NCBI GenBank assembly: GCA_022606135.1
Contig: JABYQN010000007.1
Span: forward strand, 2,604,001-2,668,000
Source: Fomes fomentarius
Lineage: Eukaryota > Basidiomycota > Agaricomycetes > Polyporales > Polyporaceae
Direction of reading: 5' to 3'
Length of the DNA: 64,000 nucleotides
Position numbers and translations under genes: made by a program. Position 1 is the stretch's first letter. The number at the start of each line of letters is the position of its first letter. Positions 32,238 to 45,179 of this stretch are shown here, piece after piece. The notes under the pieces were generated by a model, which was given only the letters and a program-made list of their open reading frames with translations, had not been told where the DNA came from and made no database searches.

Positions 32238-35230
32238 GCGGGAGCCGTCCTCCTGCGTGGCAACGCAGAACGCAATAGCTGACTGTGCAGACTGTACTGA
32301 GTTCATGCGCAGTCAAATCCAGTGAAGGCTGCTACTCGGAGGCTGTACTGCGGCTGCGTATTGGCCATGACAGACCATACGTGTTTTGAATAGATAGCCA
32401 TTACAAGTCTGTGTCTCTTTCCTGTGGCGATTGCGACGGCTATTCAAGAGTGACGGGCCGTGATTCATCTGGTCTCACTCACCAATTGCTCATTGTAACA
32501 TGGATCTGAACCTGAGCATATAGGAGTAAGAGATGAGGTGTACCGTGTATTTACCTCCTACCATGTCGGTCACTTGGGGGATCGTGGCAACATTCCGTTA
32601 GCAAGTGACACGATGGCGAAAGAGGACCGGTCATGACGCATGAGATAGCGCACGACTCCACATAATCACTGAGTCGACAATGCTGGTAATTGGGATACCA
32701 CATCTCGGGCAGACTGTCATAATTTGTCGGATCACACAATCGCCTTCCCGAAGCTTGAGCACTGCGTTATCAGTGGGTCTAGAGATTCGGAGACCGAATA
32801 TCCTCACCAATTTCTATCCCACCATCCCTCCCGCAGAGATAGTTCCTTCCTCTGAAATTCGTACATATCTCGCTGCCCTGGCATCGGACCCGTCACTGGG
32901 CTCTCGACGCCTGCCTCAGTGAGCTTGTCAAATTGTCGAGCTTTCCCGAGGCCATATTATAGTATCTTATGAAAATAGCATAAGAAACGGTGCTTGCGAA
33001 ACTCGTCGGTGAGTACGCGCCGTTCTGCTGTCCTGCTGTCGGAGGTGACCGGTGAGGCTTAGGCGCTACACGACCAGCCATTTATGGGCAAGCCGCTGGT
33101 CCGGCGCCTCTGGGCGGCAAGCGCAACTCGTCCTCGTAACTTGACAACAATTCACTTCAACCTTTCTTTGCCCGTGTCTCATTGATGCCATGTGACGACA
33201 TGAAGCCCGCGGAGCTTCGTTAAATAGGACTGTCAATGACGTGATGCTCTTACTGCGCCTCTTTCTGACCGACATCGCGCAGCACAGCTAGTAGCATGAA
33301 GTGATTTGGGCCCGCCAACTCCAACGAAGGATCCATTGCACCCTCCAACCCCCAAGCCTCACAACTCGCGTACTCTAGAGTATACTCTGTCAAACATACG
33401 TTGTATCTTCCACTTGGGATCGCCCATCAGTGAGTGTTACTAGTACCCAACTTGAACGCGCGGTCAAATCGTGACCGAACTCTATAGGTACGTCAGCCTC
33501 ACAACATCATGATATGGTTTTTTTCGTTGATCAAGTTCGTCTTGTCTGATATGGCCCAGAGGACTGCTGGCTACGACTTGCAGAACCACTCCTATCCTAC
33601 TAAGATATAGGTGAATGGGCGTTCGTCTCTCCTCTGCGCTGTGTCATTTTTGCGGCACTGACGGATCTAACCTACTGACTTACGCGGCTTCCAACACCTC
33701 ATCGTGATTTTTGAATGGCGAAAACGGCCAATCACAAAGAATGATTAGCAACCCCGAATCTCACGCACTCATGACTGACATGAATGTAGATGCTCACGTT
33801 CAGTGACGCTTTCCAGCATCCTGGAAGGTAGAACTTCCTCGCACGGGATCCGTGGAAGACGCTCAGACGTAGTCAAGCGACAATAATGGTATGTCCTTTG
33901 CTAGGACATCGACTCCCGGTGCGGGGTGAGCTTTTGCCGACTACTTACCTACGGCCTTTAGGTACTCAGTTCGTTGCAGACCACCACATTACACTTTGTG
34001 GACGCCATTCGTATTGTAGTAGATGTCAGACCTCGTCACAGGACGGTATCCTTATGGCCGCAAGTGTCGGATTTACAATAATGTGAGCGTCATCCTGGGT
34101 GAAGTGCACTTGACCCTCGCGCTCCCTGTCGATAACACTCTACGAATCGCCCTACACTTACTTTCTCTTGGATTGGCCGGCAGTCCGAACCCGAGGGATG
34201 TGGTCTTCTCACTCCGTATCATTCCACGTCTTGGTGCTAGTCATAACCGTTGTGAGTGGGTATCTTCGACTAGCGTGCCACTCGGATATTTCCGAATTTT
34301 CTTTCTGCTATAATGCCACAACGCAACGTCACAGTGAAGGAGCACATCGTCCTTGTCGAGCACTCCGCGGCCACCTTCGCTGATGTGCCTCTTCCTGCAG
34401 AGTGAACTCCGCGACCACTCCGGTGCGGAAGCCACGTGTTCCCCCCTGGCCACAGTATGTTCGTAGGCGCGTCGCGATCGGCGGAGCTAAGGTTCACGGA
34501 AGCAGATTTACCTCCCTCCCAGCGATAATCCCAGAGTCGACGTCTTCGTGTGGCCTAGTGGCGTGCCTCCCGCGAAGTGAGTGTTTCTATGTCTATGGCA
34601 AAGCGTCGCTGATGGCTAGCGCTCCTGCCTCGTGTTCGCGTACTCGAGTGGCGCGAGAACCTCTCATGGACAACACTGTCAAAGCGTCGTCCCAAACCCC
34701 TCCCGCTCATGCGACAAGATTAGATAATACGGGGAACCCGGCTGACGTCCAGGTATCATGGGGCAATTGCCACTCGGCCACTGTGAACCACTGGCAGGCA
34801 GTGTCAAAACGCGAGGCGCAAGCTTTGTGCGCCCATGCGTTGACGGTATTGCGGAAAATACGACTCGCGGCGGCCAATATTCTTCAACTGCGTACTTTCC
34901 TTTCGTATTCGCTGAAGGGTGAGTCCTTGCTATGAGATATTGAACATTGAGCCCGAGACAATAAGATCGGGTAAGTCGAGATGCGCTCAGAGAGGCGCAT
35001 CAAGGCGGGAGGTCTTCCAACTCGGGAGAGCGAACGGCTCGGCATGATGCGCCTCTCGGTGGTCTCGCTTGTGTAACCATCCATATATGGTAACAGCAAG
35101 CCTCATCCGCTTTGCCAACGCTTTGCGAATATGTTCGGGTGGGCAAAGCGTCGCTGCGAGGAGTGGCATTTCTGCAAAGCGTCCACCTCCTACGCTTTGA
35201 TACCAGGTGCGTATTTAGCGGCCCTCCACG
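32238..35230. other. Long gene-poor stretch
   Basis: No gene I can support. A short plus-strand frame at 34313-34405 (30 residues, MPQRNVTVKEHIVLVEH start) is coding-like and lies after a hydrophobic frame at 34023-34313, perhaps fragments of a decayed membrane-protein gene. A palindromic pair, GAGGCGCATC with GATGCGCCTC, sits near 34992 and 35046. Confidence 0.4.
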
Positions 35231-35374
35231 ATGGCGAACGTCTCTCCGTCGTCGACATACGAGTCGAGCTCTCCCGCCCTCGAGCATACCGCCCCTCCTC
35301 CTCCCGAGCCCTCCTCCCCTCCGTGTTCCCGCTACGTATACTGTATCCGAAATGGGTCCCGCACGGAAGCATGA
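35231..35374 (+). other. Upstream ORF overlapping the zinc-finger start
   Basis: ATG at 35231 opens a 47-codon Ser/Pro-rich frame that ends at TGA 35372-35374, past the main ATG at 35352 and in another frame. If transcribed in the leader it would lower translation of the zinc-finger protein. It could instead be coding, joined by an intron I did not find. Confidence 0.4.
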
Positions 35375-36295
35375 TAAGGTTGACAAGGTTCGTCGCGCAC
35401 CCACTCTCAGCTCGATGCCCCTGAAGCTGACGTTGATTTAAACGCACAGTCTTTCCTTTGCAAAGAGTGTAATCAGAGGTTCAGTGGAGACAAGACCCGC
35501 CACGAGAAGAAGCACTTGCAGAACAAGCAGGACTTGTAAGCATCCCATGTCGCATTGAGAGCGCTTGAGATGCGTGAGCTAATCACACCTCATAGGCAAT
35601 GGACCTGTACTATCTGTGGCTTCGGAGACCTTCAGAAGTACAATGTACTCGAGCACTACGTTCGTATACAGTGAGTTAGGGATCACATGTTCCGAAGAGG
35701 CGTATGGCTGACTTTGTCCCATAGCACCACTGACGAGCCTCACAAGTGCGTTCTCACCGCGAAAGACCATCAGGGCAAGGTCGTCCCGTGTCCCTTCAGC
35801 TGCCAGAGCTCGTCACTCCTGACGAGACACAAGAAGGAGGTGCACAACTACAACCCGAAGACCGACAGACAGGAAGGCTCGACGCGGACAGGCAAGCTGC
35901 AGCCGTATGAGCGGTTCATCAGGCCACCCAAGGCCCACACCTCGTCGGCCGCACCTGCACCGTCTTCGTCCTCGTCCACTGTTGTGGCCGAGCCCCCGAT
36001 GCTCTCGTTCCCCATTCCTCCTTCGCTCTCTATGGCACCTTATCCCCCCTTCGACGCCGTCTTTCAGGGGTCTCTCGCACAGCTCCCTCGGGTTCACCCG
36101 AGCGACTATCGTCGTCTCCCGAAGCAGGAGCCTCTGGACGTCGGCACGCTCTCGACTTCTTACATGCCTCTTCCCAATTCCGGGGCATGGGCTGCGCCCT
36201 ACCCCATCCCCACCCAGCCGATCCTATCGCATACGGGCGAGCAATGGACTCCCTACCCAGTACCTCCCTACGGCTATTCGACTCAGCACTGGTGA
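35352..36295 (+). CDS. C2H2 zinc-finger protein (putative transcription factor), 4 exons
   Basis: A 255-residue protein from exons 35352-35387, 35450-35535, 35596-35670 and 35725-36295, in frame. Three C2H2-type fingers occupy the N-terminal half: Cys16, Cys19, His30, His34; Cys45, Cys48, His61, His66; and a more divergent Cys88, Cys92, His101, His106. The remainder is rich in Ser, Pro, Ala and Tyr and lacks a fold I recognise, as in activation or repression regions. It probably binds DNA in the nucleus. The first finger follows a short basic leader (MGPARKHDKVDK). The short first exon and the upstream ORF make the start somewhat uncertain. No target genes can be inferred from the neighbours. 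Confidence 0.85.
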
Positions 36296-36684
36296 ACGGC
36301 CCCATCAATATGACTAACGACCTCGGCCACCACACACTCTGTGGCCAACACGCACTTCCTTCGCATAGTTTCTCTGCATTGCATTGTCTCTCGTCACATC
36401 ATCACATCGCACCTCGATTCACATAGCATCCATCCCACACTTGCACCTATACAGACATCATCATCCCATCCTCCTTGTAGCATCATCATTCACTGTCAGA
36501 GTCATCTGAATACACTCGCAACTTCGTTCTGGTCGTAACTTACAGATATTTACACTGGATAAACGTTACCATCTGCTCTCTGTATAATTGCGTTTCTCTA
36601 ATTGAGTTCCTCTTTGACCCATAATATGCAGGATGAGAGAGCGAGAGGTCCGCAAGTCATCCATAATCACGAGGAGTACGTAGT
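36296..36684. other. Intergenic between two converging 3' ends
   Basis: AT-richer than the neighbouring coding DNA, with CATCATCAC-type low complexity near 36395-36490. It probably holds the 3' UTR of the zinc-finger gene. Confidence 0.5.
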
Positions 36685-37494
36685 TCATATGCCAATGACA
36701 CTTTTGAACGCCTCGTAATAACTAAGAATCGCCTGTCTGCTATCGAGATGTTTCATGCCTTCACTGTGCCGACGAAGGGGCCTGGGGATGACTGGGACGT
36801 GTGCGGAAACGATAGTCGTTTCTGGTGGGTATGTGCCGTGGCGCACATGGTGCACGAGGTCGGCAGTGACCGGTAGAAGGTAGGTGCGGTACCGACGAGG
36901 ATGATGCCCGGGATGATCTGCATGGCGGATTAGCAGCTTACGGTTGCAATGATGTGACCGCATGTCTTGATTTCCAAAGTCGCCTGGCCCAATTCCTTTC
37001 GGGTTCGGTTGTTGTAGTCGAATGCGGCGATCAGCTGACTTTGGGGACTGCTGCCCTTTCCGTAGCGTTTGTCCTCCTGCACGAGGAGAATAATTTCGTT
37101 CTGTTGACGATGGATGAGACAAACTTCTGTCTTTGCGTGTCTCCATTCTCCACAGATCAAGAGAGGAATGTGTGTCCTTGCGAGTGAGAGCCACTCTATG
37201 ATGTCTAACGTAGCCGAGGAGTCTGAAGAACTCGACGGCGAAGTCATCTACCGCGGAACCGTTGGCTGTTGCGGGCTTCATCGCGAGGTCGAGGATGAGC
37301 TCTGCATTGCGATCGGACACCATGTCTTCCGCGTTCTGCGTTGTCAAAACCTCCTGATCTTGAACCGACGGCGGCAAGTTGTTGACTACATAGAAGGTGG
37401 GGGTGTCTTTGAGTTGTATGTCGATGTTGTACACTTCTGAATCGTTCTCTGACCACTCGCTGCCAGACTTGGCAGAGCGAATGAGGTTGGCCAT
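36685..37494 (-). pseudogene. Decayed PD-(D/E)XK-like hypothetical gene
   Basis: Three consecutive frames read as one protein. The first (from ATG 37494) ends with a block near DDFAVEFFRLLGYV and RKD. The second has PLLICGEWRHAKTEVCLI and LLVQEDKR, which resembles the D...(D/E)xK core of restriction-type nucleases; uncharacterised agaricomycete proteins of this kind are common in my recollection. The third has VTADLVHHVRHGTYPPET, RPLRRHSEGMKHLD and ends at TGA. Shifts occur at an ACACAC tract (plus-strand TGTGTG at 37170-37175) and near 36870-36875. A 24-nt stretch at about 36915-36940 has a donor, a CTAAT branch-like site and an acceptor but is too short for a normal intron. Broken as it stands, unless the assembly has indel errors. 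Confidence 0.6.
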
Positions 37495-37762
37495 GGTTGA
37501 TGAGAGTGTAGGTGGTGGTGGTGGAGATGGACTCAGGTATTCCGTATTCGAATTGCGCTACCGTTTAGCGCTCGTTGAGTTAGATTGATAGTCTAGGCGC
37601 CGCGTCACTTCGTCAAAGTCTGAGACAACCATGATGCATAGACAGTCATGAGTTCTCCTCATTTCCCCTGTCCTAGTCCTACTGGCTTCGCGCGTACGAG
37701 CTCTCTCAGGCAATAACACAAGCGCTACCATATCCCTGACTCACGCGCATTCAGAGAAGAAA

Positions 37763-37991
37763 ATGAGGTTGAACTTGAACTCTCAGTATCTCGACGGTAA
37801 GTACTGTCCAATCGATGAGAGAATTACTGAGTTTGCTACCGATATTATTAGGGTTTAAGGCCATTGAATGGAAGGATGACGGTGATATACGATCGAGCTC
37901 AGGCTCCGACTCGGCACTTCGGCGGTCAGAACTGCCAGTGATAGAATCAGAGTTCGACAGCCATGTAATCAGAATTCAAGGGCACTCATAA
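37763..37991 (+). CDS. Possible 57-aa two-exon ORF
   Basis: Unrecognised. Exons 37763-37796 and 37852-37991, with a 55-nt GTAAGT...TTAG intron containing a branch-like TTACTGA. The product is hydrophilic and acidic (for example WKDDGDIRSSS). Good splice signals and frame closure favour it, but the short length makes it weak; it could be the 5' remains of a longer gene. Confidence 0.28.
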
Positions 37992-38529
37992 CACCCTATT
38001 CGGCGAGCTCGACCCGAGAGCTGTACACCTCGAACTCATCTGCGACTTCGCCAGACCCTCAGGCCAGCAAAATCACACCCCAACCTTCATGGCCTGTAGC
38101 ATCCTAGGGCTTTGACCTGAAGGCCCCAATTCAGACCTACGCTATGTACTCAACCTGTATGAACCTTTGACACCTGTAAGAGCCTCTATATCAGACGCCG
38201 TAGACGCTGATGTTGGACTTGTGTTCGTTCTCTCCTCCTTAGAGTCTCTTCTCTTGAAGTGCTCCCTCTCGGCACTGTGCTTCATTATTTTGGTGCCATG
38301 ACTAGCTCTTGCTGGCTATCTCTGCCTGTCCGATATCTATCACTCATTCTCTATGTACCAGGCTCTCTCAGCTCGCTGTCCTTGCGAGACCTCGAGCATA
38401 CCACGTCCACGTCAAGTGATAACATATCAAGATCTGGAGTCAGTCCGAGTCAGAGGACTTGGGATGTGCTCACGATAAGATGGTGAGCACCCTGTTTGTA
38501 TATGAGCAGCGAAATAAGTATTATTCAAT
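37992..38529. other. Intergenic
   Basis: No gene recognised; short overlapping frames only. Confidence 0.4.
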
Positions 38530-39140
38530 CCACCTGCTCTGACTCCACAAGTTATGTCCGCCGCTCCCGTGTGAATCCCATTCACCCATCGGAGGACGTC
38601 CACGACTCGGACTGCAACGCATCTACCCTGCTACCCAAAGCTGGCGGAGACATCGACGACCTTTGGGCCCGGACGTTCATCGTTGACCTCAGCAGTCACA
38701 CCGCGTCTGAAGACCCTTCTGTGGACACGAAGGTCAAACGCGCATGTATGCACGAGGTCTCTGCGACGATACTGCGCACTCGGAACCGGACATTGAGAAA
38801 CAAGCCGAGGCCGAAACCATCCGCACGCCGACGCTCGATGCATACGAAAGCACCGCACCGTCAAGCCTGTCAAGGACGTGCACAATGAGTCGGACCTCCC
38901 ACTTGAGATCTACTTCCATGATGACCTCCTCGTGTACGATATCAACAACATCAGGCCTCCACAGACCTGAATGCCATGCCATACGCACACCTCCCCATTC
39001 GCTACGTACGTCGTACACATCCTCGGCCCGGCCCCTGCTATACCTTCGGGCTTGAAGATGCGAAGGTATACAATGCACGACACTTCTGGGCGCAAGCTTT
39101 TCCTCATCCCTAATCTTCCAGTACTGTACCGGGACCTGAC
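38530..39140 (+). pseudogene. Coding remnants spread over three frames
   Basis: Adjacent plus-strand pieces look protein-coding but lie in different frames: one with LLPKAGGDIDDLWARTFIVD (about 38625-38690), one with EPDIEKQAEAETIRTPTLDA (about 38780-38840), one with KPVKDVHNESDLPLEIYFHDD (about 38865-38930), and one with GPCYTFGLEDAKVYNARHFW (about 39030-39090). No clean introns connect them. I read this as a decayed gene of unknown family. Confidence 0.3.
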
Positions 39141-39508
39141 CCCTTTGATTGCGCCTGAGGCGACAGGGAGTCGATGCATTGGGGGCGTATATGCGTAGCC
39201 GGAGTTTCTGATTGCGAGCTGATGAGCGATGCCGGGACGAAGAGGAAGAACGGTAATTCGCCACTCATGGCACTGCTCGATGCACGCCAGATCACAGGGT
39301 GCTCAAGTCCAAGCATGGACAGTCAAGCTTGTCGCTGACAATTCCATCTTCCAACGTGGGTATAACATTGCAAAGACAAACAAGAAGGCTATTACAGTAT
39401 CTTAAGTTACAAGCGACAGATATCGACAAAGTTCAAGACACATCTACCAGTCCACCTAAATCGTCTAGAGCCAATAATATGCTCCGCCTAACGTCTACAC
39501 CTCAGTGA

Positions 39509-40888
39509 CTAGAGGCCAAACTGCGATCGTGACATCTTGACGAAGAGATCCTTGCCCTTGGTGTTCTTCGCCACCCAGTCGCCTAGCATGATACCGCCGA
39601 AGAAGCCAACCCAGCCTGCACCACCAGTCTGTGCGTGTCCTGTTAGCCAAGCGCCCCGATCTTGGGAAACAACCATAGGAATACGAGACGCGGACTCACC
39701 TTTCCGAGCGGGATGATGATCGCCTCGGTACTGCCCTTGTACGCCTTCTTCGAGGGCACGCCCGCGAGGAAGCTATAGAGGTTTGCGATGACCGCCGCGG
39801 ACTGTCCGGCGATCTTGGCCGCTTGCTTCTCCTCCTTCCAGTCGATGATATCGCCGAGCGCAAATACACCAGGGTGTCCCGCAACCTCGAGGAACTCGTT
39901 CACCTTCACGCGGCCAGAGTCGTTCAAGACGTCGTCGCCGAGCGACTTGAGGAACGTGGTGTTCGGGGTAGCGCCGAACGCGCGCACCTGGATTTGACGG
40001 TTACAAGAAATCAACATATGCGTTCGCGCACGACAGTGACAGAGGTTACGAACCACGAGGTCAGCGTCAGGAATGCTTTTGCCGCTCTTCGTGGTGACAC
40101 CGGATGGAGTTTCACTAAGGTCCTCGATGGCATCATCGAGGACCACCTCGACGTTCCTGACGCGCAGACGGCGCTCGACGTCTTTACGGAACTTGTCAGG
40201 GTATACCGAGTTCAAGAGGAGATTGGCACGGTGGATGACGGTGATCTTCTTGTCCTGCAGAGCGAGTCAGTGCGAACGCGACTCCAGTACGCGCGACCAA
40301 GACTCACAGAGTATTCTTCCCTAATCTCCCCAGCAAGCTCTGCGTGCGCGCATGTTAGGAGACAGTCGCGCGACCAGCAATCACGAACGACCGCTACTCA
40401 CCGATACCAACTGCACCACCACCAACAATCACGACGTGCTGCGCCTTCTTAATCTTCTCCCTCCATGAGTTGATCTGAGCGCGCGCGTCGCTGTCCGTGT
40501 TTGGCAGCTCGATGACCCCGGGCCACGTGCTTCCGGTGGCGACGACGAGAGTTGCATACGGTATCCTCTCTACGTCCTCCAGCACAACCTCGCCGCCTTT
40601 TCCCTTCTCCGTCTCGTTGACCGCTACGACCTTCCCGACCTTCACCGAGCCGTTGCCGTTGATGAACAACTTCTCGTACCCGAACAGCGCCCTGTCCTCG
40701 AGCTTGTCCGCGCCCGAGACGGGGATACGCGCCATCGCGATGAGGTGGACGAAGAACGAACGGGGCGTGACGAGGATGAGGTTGTATTGCGACGCGTCAA
40801 GCTTCTTGGAGAGTTCGCGAGCGATGCCAGCACCAGCGTGGCCACCCCCAACGACAACGACATTCTTCTTCGCGCCCTCCTCGGCCAT
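39509..40888 (-). CDS. AIF/FSP1-like NAD(P)H:quinone oxidoreductase, 5 exons
   Basis: A 375-residue FAD-dependent pyridine nucleotide-disulphide oxidoreductase of the AIFM2/FSP1 (AMID-like) group, the usual family length. Exons in transcript order: 40888-40402, 40339-40308, 40254-40054, 39987-39700, 39628-39509; total 1128 nt, in frame. The FAD-binding Rossmann motif VVVVGGGHAGAG is at 10-21, the second (NAD(P)H) motif VGGGAVG at 155-161, the ATG/ATP strands at VVATGSTWP and FGATPN, and the FAD-ribityl motif VFALGD at 281-286 with Asp286. In animals FSP1 reduces coenzyme Q and vitamin K; fungal relatives are mostly uncharacterised. There is no clear N-terminal mitochondrial presequence or myristoylation Gly2 (it starts MAEE). 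A hydrophobic Gly-rich C-terminus (GGAGWVGFFGGIMLGDW) may touch membrane. Confidence 0.93.
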
Positions 40889-42454
40889 GGCTGCGTACTC
40901 GTTCTTTCTGCGGAGGAAACTGAAGAGGGAGATGAAACCAAGACCAGAAGGAGGCAGCAGTGGTAGGTGTATTCAAAAAGTGAGCTGCGTTCGCAATTAT
41001 ATATTTTGAGCGCTGACTACGCGAATGTATGTAAGCAACGACGACGCGCGTGTCATTTGTGCTGACAGGCGCGCTTACCAGGCTTACCAGGCTTTGCTTG
41101 CCAAGTGGACGCGTCATTTTCCGCTGTACTAGACGCATCAATATATGATCTGAATATTTATAGAGCATACTTCGTCCGTATACTTTCGTCATTGTGCCGG
41201 CTTCGAGTAACAAACCGGAGCCTGGAGGGTACGTAGTACTAGGACCCCGACCGCAACCTCATCTTCTCCTATTTAGGGGGTCGTTGCTAGGTGGACTTTC
41301 CCCAGGCGGTCGGATATTGGCCAGAAGGCAGATCGCCCATGGACTCTGAGGCAAGAGCATCATGCATGCCACATATTATTATTAATAATCGGTCGCAGGC
41401 GTCAGCCTGAGTGGTAACCCGGACTACGTAGTTCCAGAGAAGCTCACCAAGAGTACTCTCTAGTTTTGAGTGCGAAAGTATGTCGGCAGATATGTCATTC
41501 ATTCACCATTCCACGACTCATCGGGAATCGATTACACGCTCGCTGACCAAGCGCATCCATACACAGCGCTAATCTCAGGTATAATCTAGGCCTGGTGGCA
41601 TGAGATTGAAGCGAGGCGCACTTGGCACTAGTGTACACTGCAATCCTGCCATAACCGTCCGAGTTCCTACTCAACGCCTGAATGGTTCAACTCATGCTGG
41701 TGCTTGACCACACGAGCGGTGATCGATGGTATGGCAACTCATACCGCAGGCTTTGACTCCCTACACACATAGTAGTCTGTGAGTTGGATAGCTCGGCTTC
41801 AAGTCTCGCGCACTGACAAAGATTTATGACTCACAATTGTCAGCTTCAATCATGATAGTAGCTACGCTCAACCTTTAGGAGGAAAAGACCCCGCATCGCC
41901 TATACAAGCTCTGCAGGAGCCTGGGCACACACTCCCTGAACATGATAACATGAAGGAAGAACATGGTCCTCTGACGAAGACCTTTTCCCTCCTGTCACTC
42001 ACGGGACTCCGTGTCATGTCTGACAGGTACGGGTACCATACACCTCCATGTCAACTGACCACCTATATGGCATATTAACACTCGAGAAGGTCATCCCAGC
42101 TTGGGAATATCTCACCATCGTACTAAATCAAATGACCGGTGCGTGCCAATCAATATCTTCGGAGTAACCCACGCTATGTTCCCCCTCCCGACATAGTACC
42201 CAGTAAGTACGTGCTGAATAGCACAACATAACTGCCGTCGGGCGCAGTACGTTTGTCTGCGTTCACAGCAACCCTTCAGCAAGGGGTGCACGGGCGAATC
42301 GCGATACAGCCCACGAGTCCCGGCACATGCCTCCGTACTCATCGCACCGACTTCCTATCCGGAGCGCGACTCCGCGGAAGTACCTCCCCCACATCCGCAA
42401 TATACCCCGCATCTACATCCCCACATCGGCACTCCAGGGACGATGAACAAGAAT
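40889..42454. other. Intergenic
   Basis: No gene recognised. It forms the left flank of the segmental duplication, which begins at about 42455. Confidence 0.5.
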
Positions 42455-42499
42455 CACACACCCCGCACTCGCATTCGCACCGGTCAGCCCAACGTTGAG

Positions 42500-45179
42500 C
42501 ATCCCCAAGTTCAGCCGACACTCAGGTACCGGCCGCACCCCCGCACTTCTCAATTCACTCTGGGGTCCGCGGTCCCTATCCAGATAGTCGATAGTCTTGT
42601 TCTTCCCTGCGGCCGCGCACTTCTCTGTATACGACGCTATCGGGCGCATGACGGCGGTATCAATGTCTGTAACAGGACGTTGTACTGATCAGGCCCGCCG
42701 ACGGTCGCGGGAATATGTTGGGTCTGCGTCCGAGGGAGTTCCTCGCCCGCGTGCATGCGACATCTATCTCCGGTCTTGTGACTCTGAGAGTGGAAAGGTG
42801 CGCCTGTAGTGGGAGCTCCTCGCGAGTTTGGTTTCTATTTTACTGCGTGTTGCGCAGGATGGTCTGGCTCACTCCCGACGTCACGTTCAGGAGTACTTCT
42901 CCCCGTTTCATATTTGGCCGATTTCAAGTTAGGGCAACACGAGCTCAAAGTATGGTGCGGCCGACCTTCGTTTGCGATACCGAATGTCTGCTCGCTCAGC
43001 AGAACAGAACAGGAACAGGACAGAACAAGCACCCGGCATCTCACCTCCGGTACCCTCTTTCCAGGTCGGCGAGTCTCGTGCCCGACGATGCGCATGGAAT
43101 CGCGCGGTCAGGACTCAGAGGAAGCATCAGATGACCCCGCGTCAGTATGACTGTATGTTTGTTTTTCCACTTCTCTGAATCGTCATACAGTATTGTAGGC
43201 ACGCACTGACGTACCCTATCGTCCGCCCGCATTAGTCCCAGTGACAACCGACCGCGAGGGACGTGTTCTGAATGCATTATATCGCATGCACCCAGCCTCG
43301 GCTCCCATTGAAGAGACTTACACTCCATTCAGGCGTTTGTATGCGTCCTCTAGCACGTGTGCGAGTATTATCCGAGAACATTGGGTGCTGATCGAGGAAG
43401 CCCTCCTCCCCACATAGCGCACCCATCCTGCACACTTCCCTCTCCCACCAGTCGCTCGCTTCTCGACGCGCATTCGGTGATAATGACCGTCCGGTCTTCT
43501 GCATACAATCGCAATCCATTTACTGCGAAGACATCAGAGATCCGCGCTCCAGTGCAGGCGAGGGAGCCGCTCTAGCCAGTTCAATGCGTTTCTCCGAAGT
43601 TGCGCTGTGTATTTATCCAGAAGGTGCGTGGCTCCGGCGACTGCATGCGTGATTGAACGGACCTTTCGCGACGCGCGTGCACGATATGGCGACGGTTCTG
43701 TACGTCGGCCAACGAACGCACAGATCCGCTGCAAGTGTTCCGGGAATATGAACATCTATGTATAGCAAGCTCGTGAATCGTGCAAGTGCGCCAACTGAAC
43801 ACTCCAGTCTCCAGAGACCTTGTCGATGTTTAACAGTTAATTGATCACTTTTGAACATCAAACTGCTACAATAGGCCTGAGTGAGTGTTGGATTTCATGG
43901 TTCATGCGTGCGAGCCTCGAGATTATCGACTGTCGTAGCTTATGTCCTCATCCGTTTGCCCTCGTGCCATGACGATACTACAGGACGACCGGGTTTTTTT
44001 TGAATCTGGCGACGCACCTTTCAATTGCTCCAACACCGAGAACTCGAGCTGTTTCATGCACCTCCACCGAGAGTCGAGCTTCCCTGCATTCGTCTCACAC
44101 AGTCCCACAGACGCTCATGCATAGGTCCAGAGAACGTTAGGCTAGATTGCTGTAGGACTCAGACTGTCTCACATGCGCATGATGATGTAGTACACGAGTC
44201 GCCATTTGTAAACTACGAGTACATACTAATACCTCTGGGCTGCTGTAAGATGGCTGCCAGGTGGTGGGGAAAAGTCTGACGTATGTATGTAAATCAAGCA
44301 AGGTTTCTGCCGTCGCAGGCGGCCCTTCCGAATCTTCGAAGCTTCACAATGTTATTTGAAACTGTACGAGGTCAGACGTAGTCCGATCTAAGTACAGGTG
44401 AGTGTATGTATGTGCGTGTGTATGCGTCGGAAGGAGCTTACCCTCACTGGATGATGGGAGAACGAGTGAGGATTGAATGTGTGACTATTAGCGTAGTGTA
44501 GGCGATGCTGTCATGGGCACAGTAATGTTTTACTGCCTCTCAAGTTGAATTCAACCCACATCCATGATTAGAGTTCAGGGGCCCACTACCCCCATCACGA
44601 ACTAAAAGAATGAACTACCACCACCGTTCTGAACTGTTTTGCGTCACGGCTAGCGTCCAAGCTCGGAGTTGGGAGGAGGTGTCCCTGAATAGTAGCAACT
44701 GTATGTGTGGGGCGCACCAATCTGTGACTCAGCGCCATCTCAGCGAAATCGCGCAGGTTAGAGCGTACCGCCAGATAGGGAAAGGCAGGAGAGGGGGAAA
44801 GAGATATACATTACGCGCGACTGCTTCTAGTTATAACGATGCACAACAACCTTTGGACAGATTCAATACGACAAGTATCGGAGTATGGAGTACGGGTGAC
44901 GTATACTGGTACATTATGTCAATGGCTAAGGCTCCCGCCGCGCGTGTGCTCTACAAAGAGGGAGGAAGATGAGGGAAGCCCATGGACTACCAGATTTGGA
45001 CTTGGTTCGGGGTTCGGAAGCGCTCCAGCCAATTCGCAGGCGATTGATACCGGAGAATGCGAGAGCGGAAAGAAGAGATAAGTCCATTGAGTCCGCAATG
45101 CGTGCTGTACACAGTACGAGGCACGAAGAAGGCACAAAGTACGGCGAGGCCGAACACAACGCGTGCAGACCACCGTGAC
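42500..45179. other. Left part of copy A: no firm gene
   Basis: Some stretches look protein-like, for example a plus-strand frame at 43205-43417 (PALVPVTTDREGRVLNALYR then APIEETYTPFRRLY) and one ending near 43150 (ESRARRCAWNRAVRTQRK). The matching frames in copy B differ by one- and two-base indels, so neither copy gives a stable gene model. Confidence 0.4.
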
